In this document: positions 16,050 to 25,400 of the stretch, one piece after another
Position numbering within the stretch: the first letter of the stretch is position 1
Layout: every line of letters begins with the position of its first letter
Notes under the pieces: generated by a model
Seen by the model: only the letters and a program-made list of their open reading frames with translations
The model's database searches: none
What the model was told of the DNA's origin: nothing
Source: SSC3 sp963769585
Lineage (GTDB): Bacteria > Actinomycetota > Actinomycetes > Propionibacteriales > Nocardioidaceae
Reading direction: 5' to 3'
Length of the DNA: 64,000 bases
Assembly: GCA_963769585.1 (NCBI GenBank)
Contig: CAVYMJ010000006.1
Location: forward strand, 682,001 to 746,000
Translations under genes and position numbers: made by a program

Positions 16050-16234
16050 AGCAGAACGCATCCCCGAGTCGCGGGGTCGCGGTCGGGGGTCCGTCCCGGT
16101 CAGGCTGGGGACACGGACGATCGTGTCAATTCTCGCAGGCGCAATCAACCCCCTCGGTGATCTCTTTGGGGTCGGATTGGTCACAACCCGCCCGCTTCAC
16201 GGGGGTCTGGCCAGGGAAAGTACCATCACTTGCC

Positions 16235-16633
16235 GTGACCCCGAAGCGCGCGAAGCGCCCAGACCCGCCGCCGCCGTTGACCGTGGCGGTCTCGGTGGTG
16301 GCCCTCGAGGCGCTGGGTTACGGCCTCTTCGGTCTCACGGAGTGGGCGGTCACCGACAGGGACAACCCCGTCGTCGGCATCTCCACCGGACTGTTCTTCG
16401 TGCTCTTCGCGGGATTCCTGGGCTTCTGCGCCTGGCGACTCTGGCGGCTGCAGTCCTGGGCGCGGGCACCCATCGTGATGACCCAGCTGATCCAGGTCCC
16501 CGTCGCGGTGAGCTTCTGGGGATCGGGTTGGACCAACTCGGTGACCGTCGGCCTGGTCGTGCTCTCCCTGGTCACCCTGGCCGGTATCTTCCACCCGGAG
16601 TCGCTCGAAGCGCTGGAGACCGAAGGTACCTAG
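16235..16633 (+). CDS. Four-helix membrane protein, unknown function
   Basis: The product has 132 residues from GTG 16235. Four hydrophobic segments are visible: TVAVSVVALEALGYGLFGL, GISTGLFFVLFAGFLGFCAW, IVMTQLIQVPVAVSFWG and NSVTVGLVVLSLVTLAGIF. I do not recognise a catalytic motif; the family occurs widely in actinobacteria as an uncharacterised integral membrane protein. The stop codon overlaps the sigF stop on the other strand (CTAG). The long upstream open frame that crosses whiB1 antisense is a shadow. Confidence 0.7.
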   Translation: MTPKRAKRPDPPPPLTVAVSVVALEALGYGLFGLTEWAVTDRDNPVVGISTGLFFVLFAGFLGFCAWRLWRLQSWARAPIVMTQLIQVPVAVSFWGSGWTNSVTVGLVVLSLVTLAGIFHPESLEALETEGT

Positions 16634-17415
16634 GAAGGCTCCTCCAGCCGCTCCCGGAGGGACTCGAGAGCCCGGGAGATGAGCCGGGAGACGTGCATCT
16701 GGGAGATCCCGATCTCGGCCGCGATCTGGGACTGGGTCATCCCGCGGAAGAACCGCAGCCCCAGGATCGTCCGCGAGCGCTCGTCCAGCTGGTCGAGCAG
16801 CGGCTTGATGCTCTCGCGGTCCTCGACGGTCGCCAGTGCCTCGTCGTACTCACCGAGCGACTCGGCCAGGCTCAGGGAGCGCTCACCGGGACCTTCGGGG
16901 GCGTCGAGGGAGAGAGTGGTGTAGGCGTTGGCCGACTCCAGCCCCTCCAGCACCTCCTCGTCGGTGATCTCGAGCCGCTCAGCGAGCTGGTGAACAGTAG
17001 GGGACTGGCCGAGCTCCTGGCTCAGGTCGGCAGTGGCGGTGCTGATCGCCTGGCGGAGCTCCTGGAGCCGGCGCGGGACCCGGATGGCCCACGCCCGGTC
17101 ACGGAAGTGGCGCTTGATCTCTCCGACGATCGTCGGGGTCGCGTATGTGGAGAACTCCAGGCCACGGGCGGTCTCGAACCGGTCGACCGCCTTGATCAGC
17201 CCGATGGTCCCGACCTGCACGAGGTCGTCGTACGGCTCGCCCCTGCCGGAGAAGCGGCGGGCCAGATGCTCCACGAGACGCAGATGAAGGTGGACCAGCT
17301 GGTCGCGTGCCTCCTGTCGGGCATCCTCCGAGCAGGTCGGGTCGTCGAGCACAGCGAAGTACGAAGCACTCAGCGCCCGGGTGTCCGTGGGTGCAGTGGG
17401 GTCCGGCGAGTTCAC
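16630..17415 (-). CDS. sigF: Alternative sigma factor SigF/SigB family
   Basis: The product has 261 residues. Region 2 reads EHLARRFSGRGEPYDDLVQVGTIGLIKAVDRF and FSTYATPTIVGEIKRHFRD. Region 3 and region 4 follow, the latter with ALDER-like LDERSRTILGLRFFRGMTQ and the HTH QIAAEIGISQMHVSRLISRAL. This is the stress/sporulation SigB-SigF-type group controlled by partner switching. It starts with GTG one base after the stop of the RsbW-like gene, so the two form an operon as in the usfX-sigF arrangement. Confidence 0.93.
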   Translation of the reverse strand: MNSPDPTAPTDTRALSASYFAVLDDPTCSEDARQEARDQLVHLHLRLVEHLARRFSGRGEPYDDLVQVGTIGLIKAVDRFETARGLEFSTYATPTIVGEIKRHFRDRAWAIRVPRRLQELRQAISTATADLSQELGQSPTVHQLAERLEITDEEVLEGLESANAYTTLSLDAPEGPGERSLSLAESLGEYDEALATVEDRESIKPLLDQLDERSRTILGLRFFRGMTQSQIAAEIGISQMHVSRLISRALESLRERLEEPS

Positions 17416-17416
17416 G

Positions 17417-17797
17417 TCAGGAGTGTCGTCCGGCCTTGCGCGTGAGGCTGATCGTCAGCCTGCCGTGCCCAGTCTCGGCGGCCACAGAGGTGGCCAGGGC
17501 CGATAGCACGGTCCACGCGAACCCGTCCCGGCTCGGTTCGCGAGGTGACTCCGACTCCGCCGAGACCGATACGGTGATGCTGGCTGGGTCGAGCCAGAAG
17601 GTGCAGTCGAGCGAGGAGCCGGGCACGGCCTGAGGGAGCACCATGGCGCAGGCCTCGTCCACCGCGATCCGCAGGTCCTCGATGTCGTCGAGGGTGAAGT
17701 CCAAGCGCGCGGCAAGCCCCGCTGTCGCGGTCCTCAGGATCGCGACGTACGCGCCTTCGGCCGGAAGCCGCAGCTCGACGTCAGGTTTCTTGGTCAT
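17417..17797 (-). CDS. RsbW-like anti-sigma factor kinase
   Basis: The product has 126 residues. It has a short HATPase_c (GHKL) fold: FTLDDIEDLRIAVDEACAMV carries the helix with the ATP-site Glu/Asp region, and GHGRLTISLTR is the last strand. Its placement directly upstream of sigF identifies it as the SigF anti-sigma partner. The Asn usual in the N-box is replaced by a DEAC sequence, as in several actinobacterial RsbW proteins. A STAS antagonist at 54762 could take part but is unlinked. Confidence 0.85.
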   Translation of the reverse strand: MTKKPDVELRLPAEGAYVAILRTATAGLAARLDFTLDDIEDLRIAVDEACAMVLPQAVPGSSLDCTFWLDPASITVSVSAESESPREPSRDGFAWTVLSALATSVAAETGHGRLTISLTRKAGRHS

Positions 17798-17810
17798 CGG
17801 AGTCCGCCCT

Positions 17811-17836
17811 GCCGGTCCACGTCGTCGCGGACCGGC
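17811..17836. promoter_or_regulatory. Inverted repeat upstream of rsbW-sigF
   Basis: A perfect 8-base inverted repeat, GCCGGTCC-N10-GGACCGGC, lies 14-39 bases before the anti-sigma gene. It could be a leader hairpin or operator; function is not known. Confidence 0.3.
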
Positions 17837-17870
17837 CTCCCGTCGTCTCGAGCAGGGAAAAACGGAGCAT

Positions 17871-17887
17871 GCCTGAGCCTCTCAGGC
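17871..17887 (-). terminator. Terminator of sodN
   Basis: On the minus strand the sodN stop is inside GCCTGAG-AGG-CTCAGGC, a 7-base stem, and a T run (complement of AAAAA near 17858-17862) follows nine bases later. Confidence 0.5.
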
Positions 17888-18283
17888 CTTCTTCGTCGCC
17901 GCGAAGATCTCGGCGATCTCGTCGATCTTGGCGAGCAGCTGGTCGGCTGCGTCGGCGTCCATGGTGCCCTTGGTCCCTGCTGCGCCCGCGAGCTTGGTGG
18001 CCTCGTTGAAGAGCGTGTGGAGCTGGGGGTACTTCTCGAAGTGCGGAGGCTTGAAGTAGTCGGTCCACAGCACCCAGAGGTGGTGCTTGACGAGCTCGGA
18101 GCGCTGCTCCTTGATCAGGACCGCACGCGTGCGGAAGTCAGGGTCGTCGTTGTCAGCGACTTTGGCAATCACGGCCTTGATCGACTCGGCTTCGATGCGG
18201 GCCTGGGCGGGGTCATAGACACCACACGGCAGGTCGCAGTGCGCCTGGACTTCGATGGTCGGGACGAACAAACGCGCGAACAT
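17882..18283 (-). CDS. sodN: Nickel superoxide dismutase
   Basis: The product has 133 residues. A 14-residue leader (MFARLFVPTIEVQA) precedes the nickel hook HCDLPCGVYDP: after cleavage, His1, Cys2 and Cys6 bind nickel. The remainder is the four-helix bundle with HHLWVLWTDYFKPPH. The enzyme converts superoxide to hydrogen peroxide and oxygen. The leader must be removed for activity, which explains the divergent protease gene sodX 74 bases away. Confidence 0.96.
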   Translation of the reverse strand: MFARLFVPTIEVQAHCDLPCGVYDPAQARIEAESIKAVIAKVADNDDPDFRTRAVLIKEQRSELVKHHLWVLWTDYFKPPHFEKYPQLHTLFNEATKLAGAAGTKGTMDADAADQLLAKIDEIAEIFAATKKA

Positions 18284-18357
18284 CCGGGGTCCTTTCTCTC
18301 TGAGTGCAAACGAGCACCTGCGAGACTACTCCGAGCCGACGGCAGGGAGGCGTGAGG

Positions 18358-18669
18358 GTGCGTATCGGTGTCGCAGTCGTGCGTGGGCGCTCCATGCAGC
18401 CCACGTTGTACGACGGTGACCGATTGCTCGTGAATCATGCGGGCCGTCCACGGGTCGGGCGGCTGGTCGTCGTACGACTGCCCGATGGTGTGGTCGCGGT
18501 CAAGCGCGCGGTACGTCGCGAGCCCGGTGGCTGGTGGGTCGAACGCGACAACCCCGAGCAGGGAGTCGACTCGTGGACGGTAGGAGGTATCCCCGATCAC
18601 GACGTACTCGCAGTGGTGCTGCTGCGGGTCTGGCCAGCGCTGCGGGGCCGTTCCGCGCGCCGCTCCTAG
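18358..18669 (+). CDS. sodX: Nickel superoxide dismutase maturation protease SodX
   Basis: The product has 103 residues and belongs to the S24/S26 signal-peptidase family. The nucleophile Ser is in GRSMQPTLYDGDRLLV, and the Lys dyad partner is in GVVAVKRAV. It removes the SodN leader. GTG 18358 is preferred because GGGAGG lies seven bases upstream; GTG 18352 is also in frame but too close to it. The divergent layout with sodN shares one short promoter region (18284-18357). Confidence 0.9.
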   Translation: MRIGVAVVRGRSMQPTLYDGDRLLVNHAGRPRVGRLVVVRLPDGVVAVKRAVRREPGGWWVERDNPEQGVDSWTVGGIPDHDVLAVVLLRVWPALRGRSARRS

Positions 18670-18791
18670 GCTGTGGGAGACTTTTGCCGACAGGGAGACC
18701 CCCGCGTTGCGTGCCGTTCCTTCGCTCCACCCACTGAGCCTCGTCGACCAGCACCCGCCCGCGTCCCTCAACTGACGACGAAAGCTAGACC

Positions 18792-19979
18792 ATGGCCGCA
18801 GAGATCCCCGACGACCCGCGTGTGAACGACCCTGTCTTCGCCCTGCACGTAGGCGGCAAGATGGAGATCGCCGCCTCGGTGCCACTGGTCGACCGCGACG
18901 ATCTCTCGCTTGCCTACACGCCTGGAGTGGCGCGGGTGTGCGAGGCGATCGCCGCCGAGCCTGACCTGGTCAACGACTACACGTGGGTCTCCAACACCGT
19001 CGCGGTCGTCACGGACGGCACCGCCGTCCTCGGCCTGGGAGACATCGGCCCGGCGGCAGCAATGCCGGTGATGGAGGGCAAGGCGGTGCTCTTCAAGCAG
19101 TTCGGCGGGGTCGACGCCGTGCCGATCTGCCTGGACACCACCGACACCGACGAGATCGTCGAGACCGTCCAGCGTCTGGCGCCCAGCTTCGGTGGAATCA
19201 ACCTCGAGGACATCTCGGCACCGCGCTGCTTCGAGATCGAGGAGCGACTCAAGGCCACGCTGAACATCCCGGTGTTCCACGACGACCAGCACGGTACTGC
19301 GGTCGTGGTGGCCGCCGCTTTGGAGAACGCCCTCAAGCTCACCGGCCGGGACCATGGCTCCTGCCGGGTGGTGATCTCCGGCGCCGGGGCTGCCGGCGTC
19401 GCTGTGGCGCGGATCCTGCTCGCCGCAGGAGTCAAGGACCTCGCGGTCATCGACCGGCAGGGCATCCTGCACTCGTCGCGGCCGGATCTCACCCCGGTCA
19501 AGCTGCTGCTGGCCAAGGACACCACCGAGACGACTGGACGGATGGGCTCCCTGGCTGACGCCATGAACGGGGCTGACGTCTACATCGGCGTCTCCGGTGG
19601 AACGGTCCCCGAGGAGGTCGTCGCCACGATGGCCCCCGACGCGATCATCTTCGGCCTGGCCAACCCGAACCCGGAGGTGCACCCCGACGTGGCTCACCGC
19701 CACGCCCGGGTCGTTGCCACAGGACGCTCGGACTTCCCGAACCAGATCAACAACGTGCTGGCCTTTCCCGGGATCTTCCGCGGTGCCTTCGACGTTCGCG
19801 CCACTGCGATCACCGAGGGCATGAAGCTCGCGGCCGCGATCGCACTGGCCGGGCTCGTCGGTGAGGACCTTCGGGAGGACTACATCATCCCGTCGCCGTT
19901 CGACGAGCGCGTCGGGCCGGCTGTCTCGACGGCCGTGGCTCAGGCTGCCCGTGAGGACGGCGTCGCTCGCCGTCCCTGA
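18792..19979 (+). CDS. Malic enzyme, NAD(P)-dependent
   Basis: The product has 395 residues, the usual length of short bacterial malic enzymes. It decarboxylates malate to pyruvate. The N-terminal domain has LAYTPGVARVCEAI and the Lys region GKAVLFKQFGG; metal ligands fall in INLEDISAPRCFEIE and VFHDDQHGTAVV. The C-terminal Rossmann domain has VVISGAGAAGVAVARIL. Cofactor preference cannot be decided by eye. Nothing regulatory was recognised in 18670-18791. Confidence 0.93.
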   Translation: MAAEIPDDPRVNDPVFALHVGGKMEIAASVPLVDRDDLSLAYTPGVARVCEAIAAEPDLVNDYTWVSNTVAVVTDGTAVLGLGDIGPAAAMPVMEGKAVLFKQFGGVDAVPICLDTTDTDEIVETVQRLAPSFGGINLEDISAPRCFEIEERLKATLNIPVFHDDQHGTAVVVAAALENALKLTGRDHGSCRVVISGAGAAGVAVARILLAAGVKDLAVIDRQGILHSSRPDLTPVKLLLAKDTTETTGRMGSLADAMNGADVYIGVSGGTVPEEVVATMAPDAIIFGLANPNPEVHPDVAHRHARVVATGRSDFPNQINNVLAFPGIFRGAFDVRATAITEGMKLAAAIALAGLVGEDLREDYIIPSPFDERVGPAVSTAVAQAAREDGVARRP

Positions 19980-20036
19980 CAGTCGAGCGTCATCTTCATC
20001 ACAGCCACGGCTCGCTGCGCTGGATAGGGTCGGAGG

Positions 20037-21005
20037 ATGTTCGCCGTCTACGCCGAGAAGTTCTCCACCGACGACCCGCTCTCCGGCCTTGTGCTGGGGG
20101 AACGCCCCGACCCGGTCGCTCCGGACGGCTGGACGACGGTCACCGTCAAGGCTGCCTCCTTGAACCACCACGATCTGTGGTCGCTGCGCGGGGTGGGGCT
20201 TCGCGAGGAGGCGCTGCCGATGATTCTCGGCTGCGACGCGGCCGGGTACGACGAGGATGGCAATGAGGTCGTGGTCCATGCGGTCATCTCCGACCCGCTG
20301 TGGTCGGGTGACGAGACCCTGGACCCCAAGCGCTCGCTGCTCTCCGAGCGACACCAGGGCACCTTCGCGGACAAGGTGGTGGTGCCCCGCGGCAACGTGA
20401 TCGCCAAGCCTGCTTCGCTGAGCTTCGAGGAGGCCGCCTGCCTGCCCACCGCCTGGCTCACGGCGTACCGGATGCTGTTCACCCAGGGCGGGCTGAAGGC
20501 TGGCGACTCCGTCCTGGTCCAGGGTGCCGGTGGGGGGGTGGCCACCGCCTTGATCGTGCTCGCGCGGGCCGGCGGTCTACGCGCGTGGGTGACCAGCCGC
20601 GACGAGGCCAAGCGGGCCAAGGCGCTCGAGCTCGGCGCGCACCAAGCCTTCGAGAGCAACGTGAAGCTGCCTGGGAAGGTTGACGCGGTGATGGAGACCG
20701 TCGGCAGGGCGACCTGGGCGCACTCGATCCGCTCGCTGAGGCCCGGTGGCGCCATCGTCGTCAGCGGAGCGACGAGTGGGCCGAAGTTGGACGATGCCAT
20801 GCTCTCCCACATCTTCTTCCTGCAGCTGCGCATCATCGGCTCGACGATGGGCACCCGCGGCGAGCTTGCCTCGCTGGTCCGGCTCCTCGAGGCGACCGGG
20901 CACAAGCCCCTCATCGACAGCACCGTGCCGCTGGAGCAGGCGGACGAGGGCTTCGCCGCGCTTGCCGGCGGTGACATCTTCGGGAAGATCGTCTTCAGCC
21001 GCTGA
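20037..21005 (+). CDS. Zinc-type alcohol dehydrogenase/quinone oxidoreductase (MDR family)
   Basis: The product has 322 residues. The GroES-like N-terminal half contains ASLNHHDLWSLRG and ILGCDAAGYDEDGNEV. The nucleotide-binding half has VLVQGAGGGVATALIVLARAGG (GxGxxG-type). The structural zinc lobe is missing, so a quinone-oxidoreductase-like NADPH enzyme is more likely than a classical alcohol dehydrogenase. The substrate is unknown. It ends 14 bases before a convergent gene. Confidence 0.8.
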   Translation: MFAVYAEKFSTDDPLSGLVLGERPDPVAPDGWTTVTVKAASLNHHDLWSLRGVGLREEALPMILGCDAAGYDEDGNEVVVHAVISDPLWSGDETLDPKRSLLSERHQGTFADKVVVPRGNVIAKPASLSFEEAACLPTAWLTAYRMLFTQGGLKAGDSVLVQGAGGGVATALIVLARAGGLRAWVTSRDEAKRAKALELGAHQAFESNVKLPGKVDAVMETVGRATWAHSIRSLRPGGAIVVSGATSGPKLDDAMLSHIFFLQLRIIGSTMGTRGELASLVRLLEATGHKPLIDSTVPLEQADEGFAALAGGDIFGKIVFSR

Positions 21006-21018
21006 CCAGTCGATCCGA

Positions 21019-22170
21019 CTATCCCGACGCTGGCTCGCTCCCGTAGTCGCTTAACCAGGCGTGCGGCGACAGTTGGCCGCGGGGGGCTTGGCTCCAACCG
21101 GTACCCCCGATGACGAGCAGGGACTGGCCCGCCCACACCGCGGAGCCAGGCTGGTCGGGCCCCCCGCTCGGTCGACTCACTCTCGTCCAGGACTCGTCCC
21201 GGTCGTTGTAGACCCAGCCGGCGGCTGCGACCCGCGGCCCGGCCGAGGCCTCGACCGGCCAGCCGCCGCTGCCTTCCCGTGGTGGGTCGGGAAGTGCCGA
21301 CCAGACTCCGGTGTCCGGGTCGAGCAGACCGCCGTAGGGGACCGTCCGTCCGTAGTTGCCGGTCGAGCCACCGTCGGCGCCTCCCAGTGTCGGGTCGACC
21401 ATGCGGCGCCCGGTCCAGGACCAGGACCAGCCGCCGAGCTGGTCGCTGTCGGGTAGACGCTTCCAGGTGCCGGAGTCATCCAGCCGGGCGGCCAGCACCA
21501 GGGCGGGGCCATCGGCACCGGGGTTGTCGACGAGGTGCTTCGCGGTGAGCACGAGGCCGTGCTTGGTAGACGTCAGGTACCGGTCGAACGCAGGGCCGAT
21601 CGGGTCCGGGGGCAGCGTCGACCAGGTGCCCGTGGGGACGTGGTAGACGTGGTCTGCGACCTCGCCCGACTCGTCGCTGCCTGAGGGGAGCACGAGGCGA
21701 TCGCCGTCGGCCAGGAGTGCGCCTCGCTGGTCAGCCGGGGTTCTGACCGTGCTCCAGCGGTCGGTGGAGGCGTCGTAACCCTGCAGGGTGCGGCCAGTCA
21801 GGACGAACAGCTGGTCACCCGTCACGGCGCTACTGGCGTGGCTCGGGATCCCCTGAGGCGCGTCGGCGATTCGGCGCCACACCCCGGTGCCCGGGTCGAA
21901 GGCTGCGCCGTCCTTCGCGTAGCTGTCCGGCATCCGGCAGTCGGCGTTGGGAGGGCACGGTCGGCTCGTGTCGCCACCTACCACGTAGGCCTCGCCCCGG
22001 ATCCAGGCCGTCACGGCACCGAGGCGTGGTGCCAGGGGTGGGTCGGCGACGCGGTGCCAGCCCGCTGCTTCGGTGGGGCTCTCCACGCCTTGGTTGTCGT
22101 TCGGGGCGGCAGCGCAGGCGATGGTGACCGCAGTGGCCGCGACGGTGGCGAGCAGCAGGCCGATCCTCAT
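21019..22170 (-). CDS. Kelch/beta-propeller-like lipoprotein
   Basis: The product has 383 residues. The ATG at 22170 gives MRIGLLLATVAATAVTIACAA, a lipoprotein signal with Cys at the end of TIAC. The mature part has repeated blades with a conserved W and G-G pattern, for example VTAWIRGEAYVVGG, GVWRRIADAP, DQLFVLTG and QSLLVIGG. Such kelch-like propellers usually mediate binding. No enzyme motif is seen. The start 15 codons upstream would spoil the signal peptide. Confidence 0.75.
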   Translation of the reverse strand: MRIGLLLATVAATAVTIACAAAPNDNQGVESPTEAAGWHRVADPPLAPRLGAVTAWIRGEAYVVGGDTSRPCPPNADCRMPDSYAKDGAAFDPGTGVWRRIADAPQGIPSHASSAVTGDQLFVLTGRTLQGYDASTDRWSTVRTPADQRGALLADGDRLVLPSGSDESGEVADHVYHVPTGTWSTLPPDPIGPAFDRYLTSTKHGLVLTAKHLVDNPGADGPALVLAARLDDSGTWKRLPDSDQLGGWSWSWTGRRMVDPTLGGADGGSTGNYGRTVPYGGLLDPDTGVWSALPDPPREGSGGWPVEASAGPRVAAAGWVYNDRDESWTRVSRPSGGPDQPGSAVWAGQSLLVIGGTGWSQAPRGQLSPHAWLSDYGSEPASG

Positions 22171-22224
22171 GTCAGTGCGACGCTCTCGGCGTCGTACCGG
22201 TTCCCCGGCGGGCATGGAGCCGGC

Positions 22225-22401
22225 TCAGTCGTCCTCGTCGTCGAGCCGTGCCAGCCACGTGGCGAGGCGCTCGATGGGCACCTCGAAGTCCGGATTGAGG
22301 TCGACGAACTCCTGGAGCCGGTCGGCCAGCCACGCCAGGCTGACCTCCTCGTCGGCCCGGCGGCTCAACAGCTCCTCGATACCGCGATCGGTGAAGTACA
22401 C
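22225..22401 (-). CDS. DUF6104-type small protein
   Basis: The product has 58 residues from a GTG at 22399-22401: MYFTDRGIEELLSRR, ending FEVPIERLATWLARLDDEDD. It is not long enough for the usual open-frame lists, but matches a small acidic family that follows kgd/sucA-type genes in actinobacteria. It begins 21 bases after the kgd stop, so it belongs to the same transcript. Function unknown. Confidence 0.8.
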   Translation of the reverse strand: MYFTDRGIEELLSRRADEEVSLAWLADRLQEFVDLNPDFEVPIERLATWLARLDDEDD

Positions 22402-22422
22402 GTCGGCTCTGGTCCCCAGCCG

Positions 22423-25400
22423 TCAGCTGAACGCCTGCTGGAGCAGTGCCTTCTGCTCCTCGACGTGCCGGCTGTGCTGGCCCACCGCGGGGGACGTCGA
22501 CTCGGGACGCGACACCCGGTAGAAGGGAACGGGCAGCTCGGAGGTGAGGTGGAGCGCCATGTGTGGCCAGGGCCCCATGTTGGCGGGCTCGTCCTGCACC
22601 CAGCGGACCTCTTTCAGGTTCGGGTACTTCGCGAGCTCTGCCTTCAGCTCGTCGAGGGGGCGGGGGTAGAGCTGCTCGAACCGGACGATCGCCGTGTGCG
22701 GGGCGTCCCCTTCCAGCTTCTTCCGCTCGACCATCAGGTCCCAGGTGATCCGGCCGCTGCAGAGCAGGACCTTCTCCACCGACGCCGCGTCGACCGTGTC
22801 GTCTCCGATGACGGGGCGGAAGGTTCCCTCGGTGAAGTCGGTCGGCTGTGAGGCCGCTTCCTTGCGCTTGAGCATCGACTTTGGCGTGAAGATGATCAGC
22901 GGCCGGTGTTCCTCGCCCAGTGAGTGCTGGCGCAGCAGGTGGAAGTGGCTGGCCGGAGTCGACGGCTGGGCAACCACGAAGGCGTCGTCGGCTCCCATGG
23001 TGAGGAACCGCTCGATCCGTGCGGAGGAGTGGTCCGGTCCCTGGCCCTCGTAGCCATGGGGGAGCAGCAGGACCACGCCGGACTGCTGGCCCCACTTGGT
23101 CTGACCCGAGGAGATGTACTCGTCGATGACGATCTGGGCGCCGTTCACGAAGTCTCCGAACTGCGCCTCCCAGAGGACGAGGGCGTCGGGGCGGGCCACG
23201 GAGTAGCCGTACTCGAAGCCCATCGCGGCGTACTCCGAGAGCAGCGAGTCGTAGATGTAGAACTGGCCCTGGTCCTCCGCGAGGTTGGCCAGCGGCGTCC
23301 ACTCGTCGGCGTTCTTGCGGTCGATGATCGTGGCGAAGCGCTGTACGAAGGTGCCCCGTCGCGAGTCCTGACCCGACATGCGAACCGGGCGGCCGTCCAT
23401 CAGCAGCGAGCCGAAGGCAAGCATCTCGCCGGTGCCCCAGTCGATCGGGCCATCGATGATGGCCGCGGCCCGGCGCTGCAGCTGTGGCAGCACCTTCGGG
23501 TGCACGGTGAAGCCGTCCGGAGCGCTCACGTGCGCGTCGGCGATCCGCTTCATCGTCTCCTTGGTGATGGCCGTGGTCGTCGTGCCCGCGAGCTTCTCGG
23601 GGTAGTCCGGCACCGTGGTCCACTCGTCGGGCCGGGTGTCGGCCTCGCGGACCTCGGTGAAGACGCGCTCCAGCTGGAGCTGGTAGTCCCGGACGACCTG
23701 CTCGGCTTCCTCGACGGTGATGTCGCCACGGCCGATGAGCGACTCGGTGTAGAGCTTGCGCACCGACCGCTTCTGCTCGATGAGGTCGTACATCAACGGC
23801 TGGGTGTACGACGGGTCGTCGCCCTCGTTGTGACCCCGGCGGCGGTAGCAGACCAGGTCGATCACGACGTCCTTCTTGAACGCCTGGCGGTACTCGAACG
23901 CGAGCCGGGCCACCCGGATGCAGGCTTCGGGGTCGTCGCCGTTCACGTGGAAGATGGGCGCCTGGACCATGCGGGCGACGTCGGTGCAGTAGAGCGACGA
24001 GCGCGACGCGGCCGGTGAGGTGGTGAAGCCGACCTGGTTGTTGACCACGACGTGGATGGTGCCGCCGGTGCGGTAGCCGCGCAGCTGAGAGAGGTTGAGC
24101 GTTTCGGCCACCACTCCCTGTCCGGCGAAGGCAGCGTCTCCGTGGAGCAGGAGTGGCAGGACCGGGAACTCCGCGCCGCGGTTGAGTACGTCCTGTTTGG
24201 CGCGGGCGATGCCCTCCAGGACGGGGTCCACGGTCTCCAGGTGCGACGGGTTCGCTGCGAGGGAGACCTGGATCTTGGCGCCCGACCCGGCGGTGAACTC
24301 ACCCTCGGCGCCCAAGTGGTACTTCACGTCGCCCGAGCCCTGCACCGTGCGCGGGTCGATGTTGCCCTCGAACTCGCGGAAGATCTGGTTGTAGCTCTTC
24401 CCGACGATGTTGGCCAGCATGTTGAGTCGCCCGCGGTGGGCCATGCCGATGGTGACCTCCTCCAGCTGCGCCTCAGCTGAGGCCTCGCAGATCTCGTCGA
24501 CGAGCGGGATGGTGGTCTCACCGCCTTCGAGCGAGAAGCGCTTCTGGCCCACGAACTTGGTCTGGAGGAAGGTCTCGAACGCCTCGGCCTGGTTGAGCTT
24601 CAGCAGGATACGCAGCTGCTCTTCGCGCGGTGGCTTCACGTGTGGCTGCTCGACGCGCTCCTGGATCCAGCGGCGCTGCTCCGGGTCCTGGATGTGCATG
24701 TACTCGATGCCAAGGGTGCGGCAGTAGGAGTCCCGCAGAATGCCGAGGATGTGGCGCAGCTTCATGAAACGGCGTCCTTCGCCACCGAAGGAGCCGGTGG
24801 CGAACTCACGGTCGAGGTCCCACAGGGTCAGTCCGTGCGACTCGATCTCCAGGTCGGGGTGGCTGCGCTGCTGGTACTCCAGAGGGTCGGTGTCGGCCAT
24901 CATGTGGCCCCGCACCCGGTAGGCGTGGATCAGCTCGAGGATGCGGGCCTGTTTGCTGATCTCGTCGTCGTGGCTGGTGGAGACGTCGGTGGACCAGTGG
25001 ATCGGCTCGTAGGGGATGCGCAGCGCCCGGAAGATCTCGTCGTAGAACCCCTCCTCGCCGAGCAGCAGCGCGTGCACCCTCTTGAGGAACTCGCCCGACT
25101 GTGCGCCCTGGATCACTCGGTGGTCGTAGGTGGAGGTCAGCGTCATGATCTTGCTGACCGCGTTGCGGGTCAGGGTCTCTTCGGACGCGCCCTGGAACTC
25201 GGGTGGGAACTCCATCGAGCCGACGCCGATGATGCAGCCCTGCCCCTTCATCAGCCTCGGGACGGAGTGGTTGGTGCCGATGCCGCCCGGGTTGGTCAGG
25301 CTGAAGGTGGTGCCCTGGAAGTCGGAGACCTCGAGCTTGTTGTTGCGGGCCTTCTTGACCAGCTCCTCGTACGCCGTCCAGAAGCCCGCGAAGTCCATCG

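Noticed and set aside
18768..20354. 528-codon minus-strand frame across the malic enzyme
   Set aside because: Antisense shadow rich in Arg/Gly/Asp with no family signature; malic enzyme is clear on the other strand.
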